From assembly GCF_034120055.1 (NCBI RefSeq), contig NZ_CP139368.1, positions 1,612,001 through 1,676,000 of the forward strand: a stretch of 64,000 nt of DNA, read 5' to 3'. The position numbers and the translations under genes are program-made. Origin of the DNA: Microbacterium rhizosphaerae. GTDB taxonomy: Bacteria; Actinomycetota; Actinomycetes; Actinomycetales; Microbacteriaceae. The notes beneath the pieces are model-generated. The model saw nothing but the letters and a program-made list of their open reading frames with translations. It did no database searches and was not told the DNA's origin. Positions 1 to 8,916 of the stretch are shown piece by piece; position 1 is the first letter of the stretch, and each line of letters opens with the position of its first letter.

Positions 1-2
1 CG

Positions 3-176
3 ACAGGCATCGCCGGGCCGCTGTCGCCGGACGGCCAGCCCGTGGGAACGGTCCACATCGGCATCGCCACGCCCGATCGCACGACGGTCCACTCGTCGGT
101 GCTGGAGGGGGATCGGGATGCGATCCGCCGCGGCACCGTCCGCGCGGCGCTGGAGGCGGCGGTCGCTTCGCTGTGA
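3..176 (+). CDS. cinA: CinA C-terminal domain (nicotinamide-nucleotide amidohydrolase), 3' end only
   Basis: This is the last 57 codons of a gene entering from the left edge, ending in TGA at 174-176. The visible peptide begins TGIAGPLSPDGQPVGTVHIG, the conserved GIAGP block of the CinA C-terminal deamidase domain, which turns NMN into nicotinate mononucleotide in pyridine nucleotide salvage. In actinobacteria cinA commonly lies just before clgR and recA, and that order is seen here. The N-terminal part lies outside the window, so it is unknown whether a full MoaB-like domain is present. Confidence 0.78.
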   Translation, partial: TGIAGPLSPDGQPVGTVHIGIATPDRTTVHSSVLEGDRDAIRRGTVRAALEAAVASL

Positions 177-266
177 GCGAACGAGGGCGCCGGGGCGGAA
201 TCCGGTGGCGACCCGCTCCGTTACACCGTCGTGATTCCCGCACATTCCCAGCCGCAGGGGATTAGA

Positions 267-294
267 TTGACAGAGACGGGTGCTGTACTGTTAT
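267..294 (+). promoter_or_regulatory. Probable promoter of clgR
   Basis: TTGACA (267-272) is followed after 16 bases by TGTTAT (289-294), about 40 bases before the clgR start. The -35 is a perfect consensus match; the -10 is weaker. Confidence 0.5.
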
Positions 295-335
295 CCACCC
301 AGACAGCGGAGAATTCACGGAGAAGGGGGCCCGCG

Positions 336-644
336 ATGATCCTGGTTCGACAAGAGATCGGCGAAGTCCTCCGCGACCTCCGTCAGCAGAAGGGGCGCAC
401 TCTGCGCCAGGTCGCCGGGCGTGCCAGCGTGGCCCTCGGCTACCTCAGCGAGGTCGAGCGGGGCCAGAAGGAGGCGTCGAGCGAGATCCTCGCATCCGTC
501 GCCGAGGCTCTGGACGTTCCGATCTCGACGATCATGCGCGAGGTCGGCGATCGCATCTCCGTCCTCGAGGGTGTGCAGACGCTACCCGACACGGTGCCCG
601 ACGAGCTGCTCGCGTCCGTCGAGCCCGAGCTCTCGCTGCGCTGA
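336..644 (+). CDS. clgR: ClgR-like XRE-family transcriptional regulator
   Basis: This 102-residue protein is a single Cro/C1-type helix-turn-helix domain (about residues 8-65) with the conserved segment GYLSEVERGQKEASSEIL. That segment and the position between cinA and the DUF3046/recA genes match ClgR, which in actinobacteria activates Clp protease and stress genes. I chose ATG 336, preceded by AGAAGGGGG, over an upstream ATG at 231 because the family begins directly with VR.EIG.VLR. A TTGACA promoter lies just upstream. The regulon itself cannot be seen here. Confidence 0.78.
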   Translation: MILVRQEIGEVLRDLRQQKGRTLRQVAGRASVALGYLSEVERGQKEASSEILASVAEALDVPISTIMREVGDRISVLEGVQTLPDTVPDELLASVEPELSLR

Positions 645-687
645 CCCCGCTGCGGCTCACGACCATCGAAGGACGGCGCCGGTAGGC

Positions 688-909
688 ATGCGCAAGAGCG
701 AGTTCGATCGCGCTGTCGAGGATGAGTTCGGCCCGCGCGGGGCCCCACTGCTGCGCGACCTGGTGCTCCCCTCGGTGGGCTATCGGACGGCGACGGAAGC
801 GCTGGCCGCCGGCGTGTCGCCGCGCGACGTGTGGCTCGCACTGTGCGTCGAGGCGGACGTGCCGGAGTCGCGTCGTCACGGTGTCGGGACGCGCGAACCG
901 CGCCGCTGA
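688..909 (+). CDS. DUF3046 family protein
   Basis: This small 73-residue acidic protein begins MRKSEFDRAVEDEFG and contains a central G..T...AL..GV.PR.VW.ALC segment, as in the DUF3046 family that sits immediately before recA in many actinobacteria. No catalytic residues are evident and the function is unknown. The conserved link to recA and recX suggests a role in, or co-regulation with, DNA repair, but that is inference. The recA SOS box lies just past its stop codon. Confidence 0.75.
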   Translation: MRKSEFDRAVEDEFGPRGAPLLRDLVLPSVGYRTATEALAAGVSPRDVWLALCVEADVPESRRHGVGTREPRR

Positions 910-935
910 TCCCGCGCTCGTCGACCGGCGTGTCG

Positions 936-951
936 TCGAAGCTCTGTTCGA
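936..951 (+). promoter_or_regulatory. SOS box (LexA operator) for recA
   Basis: TCGAAGCTCTGTTCGA matches the actinobacterial SOS box TCGAAC-N4-GTTCGA at 11 of 12 defined positions. It lies 197 bases before the recA start, so recA transcription probably begins inside this gap and leaves a leader of well over 100 bases. Confidence 0.82.
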
Positions 952-1148
952 TGTGGGCGTAGTGTCGTCCCCAGGTGTTGTCGAGCACGCGTTTTCCACG
1001 TCACCGGAGGAACGACGGCAGGATGTCGGAGCCCTCTCGTAGCGTGAAGGCCGTCGGATGACACCCACGCCTTGTCGCAGCGTCCGTCCCACCGGGGTCG
1101 GAGCGCGACAGCCTACAGGCGACGGAACACGAGCTGAAGGAGCACGTC

Positions 1149-2201
1149 ATGCCCTCACCCGCTGACCGCGAGAAGGCCCTCGAATCGGCCCTCGCCCAGA
1201 TCGACCGCCAGTTCGGAAAGGGCTCGGTCATGCGACTGGGAAGCGACGAGCGCGCTCCCGTCGAGGTGATCCCGACCGGGTCGATCGCCCTCGACGTCGC
1301 CCTCGGAATCGGCGGACTCCCGCGCGGTCGCATCATCGAGATCTACGGCCCGGAGTCGTCGGGTAAGACGACCCTCACGCTGCACGCGATCGCGAACGTG
1401 CAGAACGCCGGCGGCATCGCGGCGTTCATCGACGCGGAGCACGCGCTCGACCCCGAGTACGCGCGGAAGCTCGGCGTCGACATCGACCAGCTGCTCGTCT
1501 CCCAGCCCGACACGGGTGAGCAGGCGCTCGAGATCGCCGACATGCTCATCCGGTCCGGCGCGATCGACCTCGTCGTCATCGACTCCGTCGCCGCACTCGT
1601 TCCCAAGGCCGAGATCGAGGGCGAGATGGGCGACTCTCACGTCGGTCTCCAGGCTCGCCTCATGTCCCAGGCGCTCCGCAAGCTGACCGGTGGACTGAAC
1701 CAGACCAAGACGACGGCGATCTTCATCAACCAGCTGCGCGAGAAGATCGGCGTGTTCTTCGGCTCGCCCGAGACCACCGCGGGCGGCAAGGCGCTCAAGT
1801 TCTACGCGTCGGTGCGACTGGACATCCGCCGCATCGAGACCCTGAAGGACGGCGCCGACGCGGTCGGCAACCGGACTCGCGTGAAGGTCGTCAAGAACAA
1901 GATGGCGCCGCCGTTCAAGCAGGCGGAGTTCGACATCCTGTACGGCACCGGCATCTCCCGCGAGGGCAGCCTCATCGACTACGGCGTGGATCAGGGCATC
2001 GTCAAGAAGTCCGGTGCCTGGTATACGTACGACGGCGAGCAGCTCGGCCAGGGCAAGGAGAACGCGCGCAACTTCCTGCTGAAGAACGAGGATGTCGCGA
2101 ACGACATCGAGTCCAAGATCAAGCAGAAGCTCGGCATCGGCGTGCCGCGTGCGGTAGTCGAGGAGGCGACCGACGAGCTGGCCAAGCGTCGCCCGGCCTG
2201 A
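1149..2201 (+). CDS. recA: Recombinase RecA
   Basis: RecA (350 residues) forms ATP-dependent filaments on single-stranded DNA, drives strand exchange and triggers LexA self-cleavage. The Walker A motif GPESSGKT is at residues 67-74, and the family core, including the [19 protein letters not shown] region, is intact. There is no intein and the length is normal. ATG 1149 is preceded by AAGGAG at 1137-1142. The TGA overlaps the recX ATG, so the two are translationally coupled. Expression is predicted to be LexA-controlled through the box at 936-951. Confidence 0.98.
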   Translation: MPSPADREKALESALAQIDRQFGKGSVMRLGSDERAPVEVIPTGSIALDVALGIGGLPRGRIIEIYGPESSGKTTLTLHAIANVQNAGGIAAFIDAEHALDPEYARKLGVDIDQLLVSQPDTGEQALEIADMLIRSGAIDLVVIDSVAALVPKAEIEGEMGDSHVGLQARLMSQALRKLTGGLNQTKTTAIFINQLREKIGVFFGSPETTAGGKALKFYASVRLDIRRIETLKDGADAVGNRTRVKVVKNKMAPPFKQAEFDILYGTGISREGSLIDYGVDQGIVKKSGAWYTYDGEQLGQGKENARNFLLKNEDVANDIESKIKQKLGIGVPRAVVEEATDELAKRRPA

Positions 2202-2872
2202 TGTCGGATACCGAAGGTGACGGGCGCGAGCGACTGGCTCCCGTCACCTATCTGCCAGGTGCCGAGAGGTCCGTTCGCTGGGCCGTCCCCCTCGAGCAGT
2301 CAGCCGCCGAACCGCCGGACGCGGACGGGGTGCGACCATACGCTTCACCACTGGACCCCCTCGAGGATGACGCATCGTCTGACGCAGAATCGCTGTCGCA
2401 GGCCGAGGATGCACTCGCTCGAAGGTTGCGTCATAGCGCTCTGTCCGCGCGAGAGGCCCGCGCGTTCCTCCTTCAGCGCGACTTCGATGTCTCGATCATC
2501 GATGTCCTGATCGACCGGTTCACAAGCCGCGGCTGGATCGACGATGCCGCGCTCGCCGAGCAGCTCGTGTACATCGGCACCAGCCGCAAGAGTCAGGGTC
2601 GGAAGGCGATCGCGCTGACGCTGGGGCAGCGCGGCATCCCCCGGGAGATCGTGGATGCTGCGCTGGTGTCGCTTCCCGATGATGACGCCGAGCGGGCCCT
2701 CGAGTACGCTCGCACCAAGGCGTACGGACTGCGCGACGTCGACTTCGACACCGCTCTGCGGCGGCTGATGGCCCAGATCGGCCGCCGCGGGTACTCCGGG
2801 TCGATCGCATCGACCGCCGCTCGCACAGCCTTGACCGAGCAGCGTGGCATCGGCGGTGTGAGGTTCCGTTGA
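2201..2872 (+). CDS. recX: Regulatory protein RecX
   Basis: RecX binds RecA filaments and inhibits or remodels them. This 223-residue protein has a variable acidic N-terminal extension of about 80 residues followed by the helical RecX core (about 80-215), including ALARRLRHSALSAREAR and GIPREIVDAAL. Its ATG shares an A with the recA stop codon (TGATG), a typical coupled arrangement. The N-terminal extension is longer than in the E. coli protein but usual in actinobacteria. Confidence 0.9.
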   Translation: MSDTEGDGRERLAPVTYLPGAERSVRWAVPLEQSAAEPPDADGVRPYASPLDPLEDDASSDAESLSQAEDALARRLRHSALSAREARAFLLQRDFDVSIIDVLIDRFTSRGWIDDAALAEQLVYIGTSRKSQGRKAIALTLGQRGIPREIVDAALVSLPDDDAERALEYARTKAYGLRDVDFDTALRRLMAQIGRRGYSGSIASTAARTALTEQRGIGGVRFR

Positions 2873-2947
2873 CTCGACTCCACGTCGGCGTGCCCGACGC
2901 CGGAGGGGCGCAGTTCGTGTCGATCGCGGCACAGGACGGGGGACGCA

Positions 2948-3868
2948 ATGGCGATCGAGGTCCGAGGACTGACGAAGAGATACCGCGAGAAGGTCGCGGT
3001 CGACGACATCTCCTTCTCGGTGGATGACGGAGGGGTGTTCGCCTTCGTCGGAACGAACGGGGCCGGCAAGTCCACGACGATCGGATGTCTCACGACAGTG
3101 CTCCCGTTCGACGCCGGGGACGTGCGCGTGAAGGGGTTCGATGTGCATCGCGAAGGAGAGCGCGTGCGCCAGACGATCGGCGTCGTCTTCCAGGAGTCTC
3201 TGCTGGATCCGATGCTGACAGTGCGGGAGAACCTGCGGCTGCGCGGGCGCCTCTCGCGCGTCGATGCGGCATCCCTCGACGCCAGGATCGCCGAACTGTC
3301 CGGTCTGATCGGACTCGAGGAGTTCCTCGAGCGCCGCTACGGGGCGTTGTCCGGTGGGCAGCGTCGCCGGGTCGACATCGCCCGCGCGCTCCTCCAGGAA
3401 CCAGCGGTGCTGTTCCTCGACGAGCCGACGGCGGGACTCGATCCGGCGAGTCGGGCACTGGTGTGGCGCACTCTTCACGAGCTGAGCTCGCGGGGCGACC
3501 TGACGATCTTCCTCACCACGCACTATCTCGAAGAGACAGAGGAAGCAGCCCGGGTCTGTGTGATCGACGACGGACGGATCATCGCCGACGATACGCCTGC
3601 ACGTCTACGAGCGATGTACAGCCGGAGCATCCTCACCGTCACGACCGCGGATCCGGAGAGCCTGATCGCCTCGGCGCGCGCGGCGGGCGCCGATCCTGTG
3701 AGGGATGCCGAGCGAGTGGTCATCGGTGTCGCGGGCGCCGACGACGCGCGAATGCTCCTCGCCGCTCACGGGGATCATGTCCGCGACTTCGAGTTCCGGC
3801 ACGGACGGATGGATGACGTGTTCCTCGCGCTCACCGGACGCTCCGCCGAGCAGATGGACGCCGCATGA
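2948..3868 (+). CDS. ABC-2 type exporter, ATP-binding protein (DrrA-like)
   Basis: This 306-residue ATPase energises a multidrug- or lipid-type exporter with the permease encoded next. Walker A GTNGAGKST is at 35-43, the signature LSGGQRRR starts at about 134, Walker B is VLFLDEPT and the switch histidine is in TTHYLEE. A C-terminal extension of about 80 residues past the nucleotide-binding domain is typical of the DrrA group. The stop overlaps the permease start (ATGA). The substrate is unknown; the pair lies between recX and miaB with no other transport genes nearby. Confidence 0.9.
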   Translation: MAIEVRGLTKRYREKVAVDDISFSVDDGGVFAFVGTNGAGKSTTIGCLTTVLPFDAGDVRVKGFDVHREGERVRQTIGVVFQESLLDPMLTVRENLRLRGRLSRVDAASLDARIAELSGLIGLEEFLERRYGALSGGQRRRVDIARALLQEPAVLFLDEPTAGLDPASRALVWRTLHELSSRGDLTIFLTTHYLEETEEAARVCVIDDGRIIADDTPARLRAMYSRSILTVTTADPESLIASARAAGADPVRDAERVVIGVAGADDARMLLAAHGDHVRDFEFRHGRMDDVFLALTGRSAEQMDAA

Positions 3869-4743
3869 GCGTCGTCCTCGCGATCGTGGGCCGCAACCTG
3901 CGCATCTTCTTCCGCGATCGTCTGAACGTGTTCTTCTCGCTGCTCGGAGCGATCATCCTGTTCGCTCTCTACACGCTCTTCCTCGGAAACCTCCAGACGG
4001 CGAACCTGGCCGCGTCACTCCCCGGGGCGACGACCGCCGACGTGCAGACGTTCGTGGACAGTTGGATGTTCGCGGGCATCGTCCTCATCACGACGGTCAC
4101 CACCGGATTGGGCGGACTGGCCGTGCTGGTGGACGATGACCAGTCCGGGCGGTTCCGGGACTTCCTGGTCGCACCGTTGAGAAGGGGTCAACTCGTGCTC
4201 GGCTACCTGCTCTCCGCTGTCGTGGTGGCCGTCATCCTCTCGCTCGTCGTCCTCATGGTCAGTGTCCTGTATCTCGGGCTGGTGCGCGGCAGCTGGCTGG
4301 GCGTGCCCGCGCTCCTGCGCATCGTCGGGATCGTGGTGCTCTCGTGCATCGCGTTCACGTCGATCTCGGCTCTCATCGTCTCCTTCGTCCGCACCAGCGG
4401 CGCGTTCTCGGGTCTCGCGACGATCGTGGGCACGGTGCTCGGTTTCATCGCCGCCGCCTACATTCCCATCGGGGCGTTCCCCGCCACCGTCGGGTCGGCC
4501 CTCGCGGCGCTGCCCTTCGCACAGGCCGGCATGCTCCTGCGGCGCGAGTTCTCGGAGGGCACACTCACCGTGATCACCGTCCATGCTCCCGGAGCGCGGG
4601 AGACGCTGCGCGCCCTGTACGGCGTGGATCTGACTGTCGGCGACTGGGCGGTACCGACGTGGTTCATCGTGCTGCTGCTCGTTGGCATCACGGTGGTGTG
4701 CACGGCTCTCTCGGCCGTGCGCATGCGACGACGCATCAGCTGA
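3865..4743 (+). CDS. ABC-2 type exporter, permease protein
   Basis: This 292-residue integral membrane protein has about six hydrophobic segments, starting with FFSLLGAIILFALYTLFLG near residues 25-44 and ending with a segment close to the C terminus. A short conserved turn GRFRDFLVAPLRR follows the second segment, as in ABC-2 permeases of the DrrB/NodJ group. It overlaps the ATPase gene by four bases (ATGA), so the two subunits are made together. Confidence 0.87.
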   Translation: MSVVLAIVGRNLRIFFRDRLNVFFSLLGAIILFALYTLFLGNLQTANLAASLPGATTADVQTFVDSWMFAGIVLITTVTTGLGGLAVLVDDDQSGRFRDFLVAPLRRGQLVLGYLLSAVVVAVILSLVVLMVSVLYLGLVRGSWLGVPALLRIVGIVVLSCIAFTSISALIVSFVRTSGAFSGLATIVGTVLGFIAAAYIPIGAFPATVGSALAALPFAQAGMLLRREFSEGTLTVITVHAPGARETLRALYGVDLTVGDWAVPTWFIVLLLVGITVVCTALSAVRMRRRIS

Positions 4744-4772
4744 CCAGGCGGCCGACGCGGCGGACCGCCTCG

Positions 4773-4778
4773 TAGAAT
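4773..4778 (+). promoter_or_regulatory. -10 box of miaB (leaderless)
   Basis: TAGAAT lies 10 bases before ATG 4789. No Shine-Dalgarno precedes that ATG, so transcription probably starts at or very near it. Confidence 0.55.
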
Positions 4779-4788
4779 GGCATGCATC

Positions 4789-6333
4789 ATGACCACTCCG
4801 TCTCCAGCGCCGACGATCATCGCGCCCTCGCCCGCTGCGCTCGCTCCCGACGGTCGTGCCCGCACGTACGAGGTGCGCACGTTCGGCTGTCAGATGAACG
4901 TGCACGACTCGGAGCGACTGTCGGGCTCGTTGGAGAGCGCCGGCTACGTCCCGGTCGAGGCCGGCGGCGAGGCCGACATCATCGTGATCAACACCTGCGC
5001 GGTGCGCGACAACGCAGCCGGGAAGCTCTACGGCACGCTCGGACACCTGAAGTCCCGCAAGGAACACCACGCGGGGATGCAGATCGCCGTCGGCGGCTGC
5101 CTCGCCCAGATGGACAAGCAGACGGTCCTCGACAAGGCGCCATGGGTCGATGTCGTGTTCGGCACGCACAACATGGGCTCGCTCCCGCGCCTGCTGGAGC
5201 GCGCACGCCACAACGAGGAGGCCGAGCTCGAGATCCTCGAGTCGCTCGAGGTCTTCCCGTCGACCCTGCCCACCAAGCGCGACAGCGTGCACTCCGGCTG
5301 GGTGTCGATCTCGGTGGGCTGCAACAACACCTGCACCTTCTGCATCGTGCCGAGCCTGCGAGGCAAGGAGAAGGACCGCCGGCCCGGCGACATCCTGAGC
5401 GAGATCGGCCTTCTCGTCGAGGACGGCGCGATCGAGGTCACCCTGCTCGGCCAGAACGTCAACTCCTACGGCGTCGAGTTCGGCGACCGGCAGGCCTTCG
5501 GCAAGCTGCTGCGCGCGGCGGGGCAGATCGAGGGACTCGAGCGCATCCGCTTCACGAGCCCGCATCCGGCCGCCTTCACCGACGACGTGATCGACGCGAT
5601 GGCCGAGACGCCCGCCGTCATGCCGCAGCTGCACATGCCGCTGCAGTCGGGCAGCGACCGCATCCTGCGGGCGATGCGGCGTTCGTACCGCAGCGAGAAG
5701 TTCCTCGGCATCCTCGACCGCGTGCGGGCGAAGATCCCGAATGCGGCGATCACGACCGACATCATCGTGGGGTTCCCGGGCGAGACCGACGAGGACTTCG
5801 AAGAGACGATGCGCGTCGTCGAGGCCGCGCGGTTCACCGCGGCCTTCACGTTCCAGTACTCGATCCGTGAAGGCACCCCGGCCGCGACCATGGATGACCA
5901 GGTGCCGAAGCATGTGGTGCAGGAGCGGTACGACAGGCTCATCGCCCTGCAGGAGCGCATCTCGCTCGAGGAGAACCACAGGCAGGTGGGCCACGAGGTC
6001 GAGGTGCTCGTGTCCACGGGCGAGGGCAAGAAGGATGCGGCGACCCACCGCCTGACCGGCCGTGCCGAGGACAACCGGCTCGTGCATTTCGAGGTGCCGG
6101 AGGGATCGGACGTCCCGCGTCCGGGCGATGTCGTCTCGGTCGTGATCACCCACGCCGCTCCGTTCCATCTGCTCGCCGATGCTCCCGACGGCGCACCCCT
6201 GCGCATCCGCCGCACGCGCGCCGGCGACGCGTGGGACCGTTCGCAGGCCGAGTCCTGTGCGGTCCCCGCGCACGGCTCGACGCCCAGTGGCGCGGTGTCG
6301 CTCGGACTGCCGACACTCCGCATCGGCGTGTGA
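4789..6333 (+). CDS. miaB: tRNA-2-methylthio-N6-isopentenyladenosine synthase MiaB
   Basis: MiaB is a radical-SAM enzyme that adds a methylthio group to i6A37 of tRNAs reading U-starting codons. Cys34, Cys70 and Cys104 bind the auxiliary Fe-S cluster and the CNNTCTFC motif (Cys178, Cys182, Cys185) binds the radical-SAM cluster; a TRAM domain follows the core. I chose ATG 4789 (514 residues) over ATG 4777 because the -10 box TAGAAT at 4773-4778 overlaps the earlier ATG. The miaA gene 28 bases downstream supplies the isopentenylated substrate. Confidence 0.95.
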   Translation: MTTPSPAPTIIAPSPAALAPDGRARTYEVRTFGCQMNVHDSERLSGSLESAGYVPVEAGGEADIIVINTCAVRDNAAGKLYGTLGHLKSRKEHHAGMQIAVGGCLAQMDKQTVLDKAPWVDVVFGTHNMGSLPRLLERARHNEEAELEILESLEVFPSTLPTKRDSVHSGWVSISVGCNNTCTFCIVPSLRGKEKDRRPGDILSEIGLLVEDGAIEVTLLGQNVNSYGVEFGDRQAFGKLLRAAGQIEGLERIRFTSPHPAAFTDDVIDAMAETPAVMPQLHMPLQSGSDRILRAMRRSYRSEKFLGILDRVRAKIPNAAITTDIIVGFPGETDEDFEETMRVVEAARFTAAFTFQYSIREGTPAATMDDQVPKHVVQERYDRLIALQERISLEENHRQVGHEVEVLVSTGEGKKDAATHRLTGRAEDNRLVHFEVPEGSDVPRPGDVVSVVITHAAPFHLLADAPDGAPLRIRRTRAGDAWDRSQAESCAVPAHGSTPSGAVSLGLPTLRIGV

Positions 6334-6361
6334 CCCCGGCACCCTCACGCGGGGGACGAGG

Positions 6362-7285
6362 ATGAGCGTGCGCGTGTGGGCCGTCGTCGGGGCGACCGGC
6401 ACAGGCAAGTCCGCCCTCTCGCTCGACCTCGCCGAGGTCCTGGACGCTCGCGGGCGACCGGCGGAGATCGTGAACGCGGATGCGATGCAGCTGTACCGCG
6501 GCATGGACATCGGCACCGCCAAGCTGCCGCTCGCCGAGCGTCGCGGCATCCCTCATCACCTTCTCGACGTGCTCGACGTCACCGAGGAGGCGGCCGTCGC
6601 CTGGTACCAGGAGGCGGCGCGGGCCGCGATCGGCGGCATCCACGAACGCGGCAAGGATGCGATCCTCGTCGGAGGGTCGGGGCTCTACGTGTCGAGCGTC
6701 ATCTTCGACTTCCGTTTCCCGCCGCACGACGACGAGCTCCGGGCACGACTCGAGGCCGAGCTCGACCGCGAAGGTCCGGGTGTGCTGTACGCGCGGCTGC
6801 GCTCGCTGGACCCGGACACCGCGGAGCGGGTCGATCCGCGAAACGGCCGTCGCATCGTCCGCGCCCTCGAGGTCCTCGCTCAGGGCGAGGCGACCCACGG
6901 CGCAGCCCTTCCGGACGAGCCTGTGCTGTGGCACCCCGACACGCGCATCGTCGGAGTGCACACCGACCGCGAACAGCTCGTTCCGCGCCTGGATCGACGG
7001 GTCGAGCGGATGTGGGCGGACGGGCTCGTCGACGAGGTCTCCCGCCTGCGCGGGGAGGGACTCGAGCGGGGCGTCACGGCCAGACGCGCGATCGGATATG
7101 CGCAGGCGCTGTCGCAGCTGACCGGTGAGAAGGCCGAGGACGCGGCGATCGGCGAGACGCAGGCGCTCACGCGTCGCTATGCGCGGCGGCAGGTCTCGTG
7201 GTTCAAGCGCTACCCGGGCATCGAGTGGGTCGCGACGGGCGCCTCCGCCGCCGAGCTGGCCGACCGGGCCGGCGCCCTAGACTGA
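6362..7285 (+). CDS. miaA: tRNA dimethylallyltransferase MiaA
   Basis: MiaA transfers a dimethylallyl group to A37 of tRNA, the step before MiaB. The P-loop GATGTGKS is at residues 10-17, the [17 protein letters not shown] segment follows, and the C terminus keeps the [13 protein letters not shown] block. The ATG at 6362 follows GGGGGACGAGG; this gives 307 residues, the usual length. It follows miaB closely and is probably in the same transcript. dapF starts four bases after its stop, with its own -10 box inside the miaA 3' end. Confidence 0.94.
   Translation: MSVRVWAVVGATGTGKSALSLDLAEVLDARGRPAEIVNADAMQLYRGMDIGTAKLPLAERRGIPHHLLDVLDVTEEAAVAWYQEAARAAIGGIHERGKDAILVGGSGLYVSSVIFDFRFPPHDDELRARLEAELDREGPGVLYARLRSLDPDTAERVDPRNGRRIVRALEVLAQGEATHGAALPDEPVLWHPDTRIVGVHTDREQLVPRLDRRVERMWADGLVDEVSRLRGEGLERGVTARRAIGYAQALSQLTGEKAEDAAIGETQALTRRYARRQVSWFKRYPGIEWVATGASAAELADRAGALD
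7278..7283 (+). promoter_or_regulatory. -10 box of dapF (leaderless)
   Basis: TAGACT lies exactly 6 bases before ATG 7290 and inside the end of miaA; there is no ribosome-binding site. Confidence 0.6.
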
Positions 7286-7289
7286 TCGC

Positions 7290-8141
7290 ATGTCCACGAC
7301 CGTCCCCTTCACGAAAGGTCACGGCACGGGCAACGACTTCGTGATCGTGGCGGACCCCGAAGGCGCCCTCGATCTGTCCGCGGATCAGGTCGCCGTGCTC
7401 TGCGACCGGCGCTTCGGCATCGGCGGGGACGGCATCCTCCGAGTCGTGCGTTCGCGCGCGATCCCGGACGGTGCGCAGACGGCCGGCGCGGAGTGGTTCA
7501 TGGACTACCGGAACGCCGACGGCTCCATCGCCGAGATGTGCGGCAACGGCATCCGCGTCTTCGCCAAGTACCTCGAGGAGACCGGCCTCGCGTCGTTCGA
7601 AGCGCCCGTCCCGATCGGCACGCGTGCGGGCATCAAGGTCGTCAGCCGGAGCGAGCGCGGCTACGAGGTCGACCTGGGCGAGTTCCGCACCGAGGAGGGC
7701 GACATCCTCGTGCGCGCACGCGGACTCGACGTCCCGCGGCCCGGCCTCGGCGTCGATGTCGGCAACCCGCACGTCGTCGTCGCGCTCCCGAGCGACGAGG
7801 AGCTCGACGGCCTGGACCTCACCGCGCGCCCGCAACTGCACCCCGAGCCGCCCGCCGGCGCCAACATCGAGTTCGTCGTGCCGGCGGATCCGCTCGTCAC
7901 CGACGGCGTGGGCCGCATCCGCATGCGCGTGTTCGAGCGCGGTGTGGGCGAGACCCTCAGCTGCGGCACCGGAGTCGCCGCATCCGCTCTCGCCGTCCGC
8001 GACTGGGCGGGACGCGCCGCACCCGACCACTGGGTGGTCGGCGTGCCCGGCGGCGAGCTCGGCGTGCGCGTCGCCGACGGGCACGTCCACTTGTCCGGAC
8101 CCGCCGCTCTCGTCTTCACCGGCGAGGTCGCCCTCGCCTGA
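7290..8141 (+). CDS. dapF: Diaminopimelate epimerase
   Basis: DapF interconverts LL- and meso-diaminopimelate for lysine and peptidoglycan synthesis. The two catalytic cysteines are visible: Cys84 in MCGNGIRVF and Cys225 in SCGTGVAAS. The protein is 283 residues, normal for the family, and starts [18 protein letters not shown], with the substrate-binding GHGTGNDF near the N terminus. The gene appears to have its own leaderless promoter. Confidence 0.96.
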   Translation: MSTTVPFTKGHGTGNDFVIVADPEGALDLSADQVAVLCDRRFGIGGDGILRVVRSRAIPDGAQTAGAEWFMDYRNADGSIAEMCGNGIRVFAKYLEETGLASFEAPVPIGTRAGIKVVSRSERGYEVDLGEFRTEEGDILVRARGLDVPRPGLGVDVGNPHVVVALPSDEELDGLDLTARPQLHPEPPAGANIEFVVPADPLVTDGVGRIRMRVFERGVGETLSCGTGVAASALAVRDWAGRAAPDHWVVGVPGGELGVRVADGHVHLSGPAALVFTGEVALA

Positions 8142-8194
8142 GAGGCCCGCGGCGACGACGTCGTCGTGGTCCGAGACCGAGGCTTCGGCGCGGC

Positions 8195-8836
8195 TTACGG
8201 CAGCGGAATGGCGTCTGTCGGCGGCGTGCCGTGTCGGCGGACCTTGAGGACGCGGTATCCCTTCGCCGTGGCCGAGCGGAAGACGCCGTAGCCGTGGTCG
8301 AAGCTGCTCGCGAGCCAGCGCTGCAGCGAATCGGAGCCGAGGTTGCGCTGTACGACGAACCAGCCGTCGCTGCGCTCGTCGAGGCGCGGGATCCAGCGCT
8401 CGAGCAGGCCGTGCAGCTCGTGCTTGCCGACGCGGATCGGCGGGTTCGAGCGGATCGTGCGGAACGTGATGTCGTCGGGAACATCGTCCGGCGTCACGGC
8501 GTTGATGTTGTGGAGGCCGAGGGACGCCGCGTTCCGACGGACGAGATCGAGCGCACGTTCGTTCACGTCGACGGCCCACACGGTGGAGTGCGGCGCGTCG
8601 AGCGCGAGCGAGATCGCAACGGGGCCCCACCCGCAGCCGAGGTCCAGCAGCTGCCCCCCGGCCGGTGGCGGGGGAGTGTTGGAGAGGAGCACCTGGGTGC
8701 CGGTGTCGAGCCGATCGGGGCTGAAGACACCGCCTGCCGTGGTCACCTCGAGTGCGCGACCGCCCAGGGTCACGTGCAGCGTGCGGAGATTCTCGGGGCT
8801 TGCGGGTGACGACGTGAAGTAGTGGTCGCTACCCAT
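8195..8836 (-). CDS. RsmC/RlmG-like class I methyltransferase
   Basis: This 213-residue protein has the SAM-binding motif LLDLGCGWGPVAI (about 62-74) and the NPPIRVG motif (catalytic NPP[I/F]) found in base-methylating enzymes such as RsmC, which makes m2G in 16S rRNA. Only the catalytic half is present; the N-terminal domain of E. coli RsmC is missing, as is usual in actinobacteria. On the minus strand TACGCT (8849-8844) lies 7 bases before the ATG, so the mRNA is probably leaderless. The exact target base is not known. Confidence 0.82.
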   Translation of the reverse strand: MGSDHYFTSSPASPENLRTLHVTLGGRALEVTTAGGVFSPDRLDTGTQVLLSNTPPPPAGGQLLDLGCGWGPVAISLALDAPHSTVWAVDVNERALDLVRRNAASLGLHNINAVTPDDVPDDITFRTIRSNPPIRVGKHELHGLLERWIPRLDERSDGWFVVQRNLGSDSLQRWLASSFDHGYGVFRSATAKGYRVLKVRRHGTPPTDAIPLP

Positions 8837-8876
8837 AGGTGCGAGCGTAGCGGAGGAGGAGGCTCGCGCGGGAGGC

Positions 8877-8914
8877 TAGAGTTCAAGGATGCCCGAGAGG
8901 GCCTCGAGAGGAGA
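8877..8914 (+). promoter_or_regulatory. hflX -10 box and ribosome-binding site
   Basis: TAGAGT at 8877-8882 predicts a transcript start near 8889. The resulting leader of about 28 bases carries GAGAGGAGA (8906-8914) just before ATG 8917, so this gene is led, unlike many of its neighbours. Confidence 0.5.
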
Positions 8915-8916
8915 AC

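Noticed and set aside
1149..2201. Intein in RecA, as in mycobacteria
   Set aside because: RecA is 350 residues and collinear with intein-free homologues; no insertion or splice-junction residues.
4015..6549. 844-residue minus-strand ORF over miaB and the ABC permease
   Set aside because: It is a shadow of real genes on the plus strand; no family-like motifs and codon pattern of an antisense frame.
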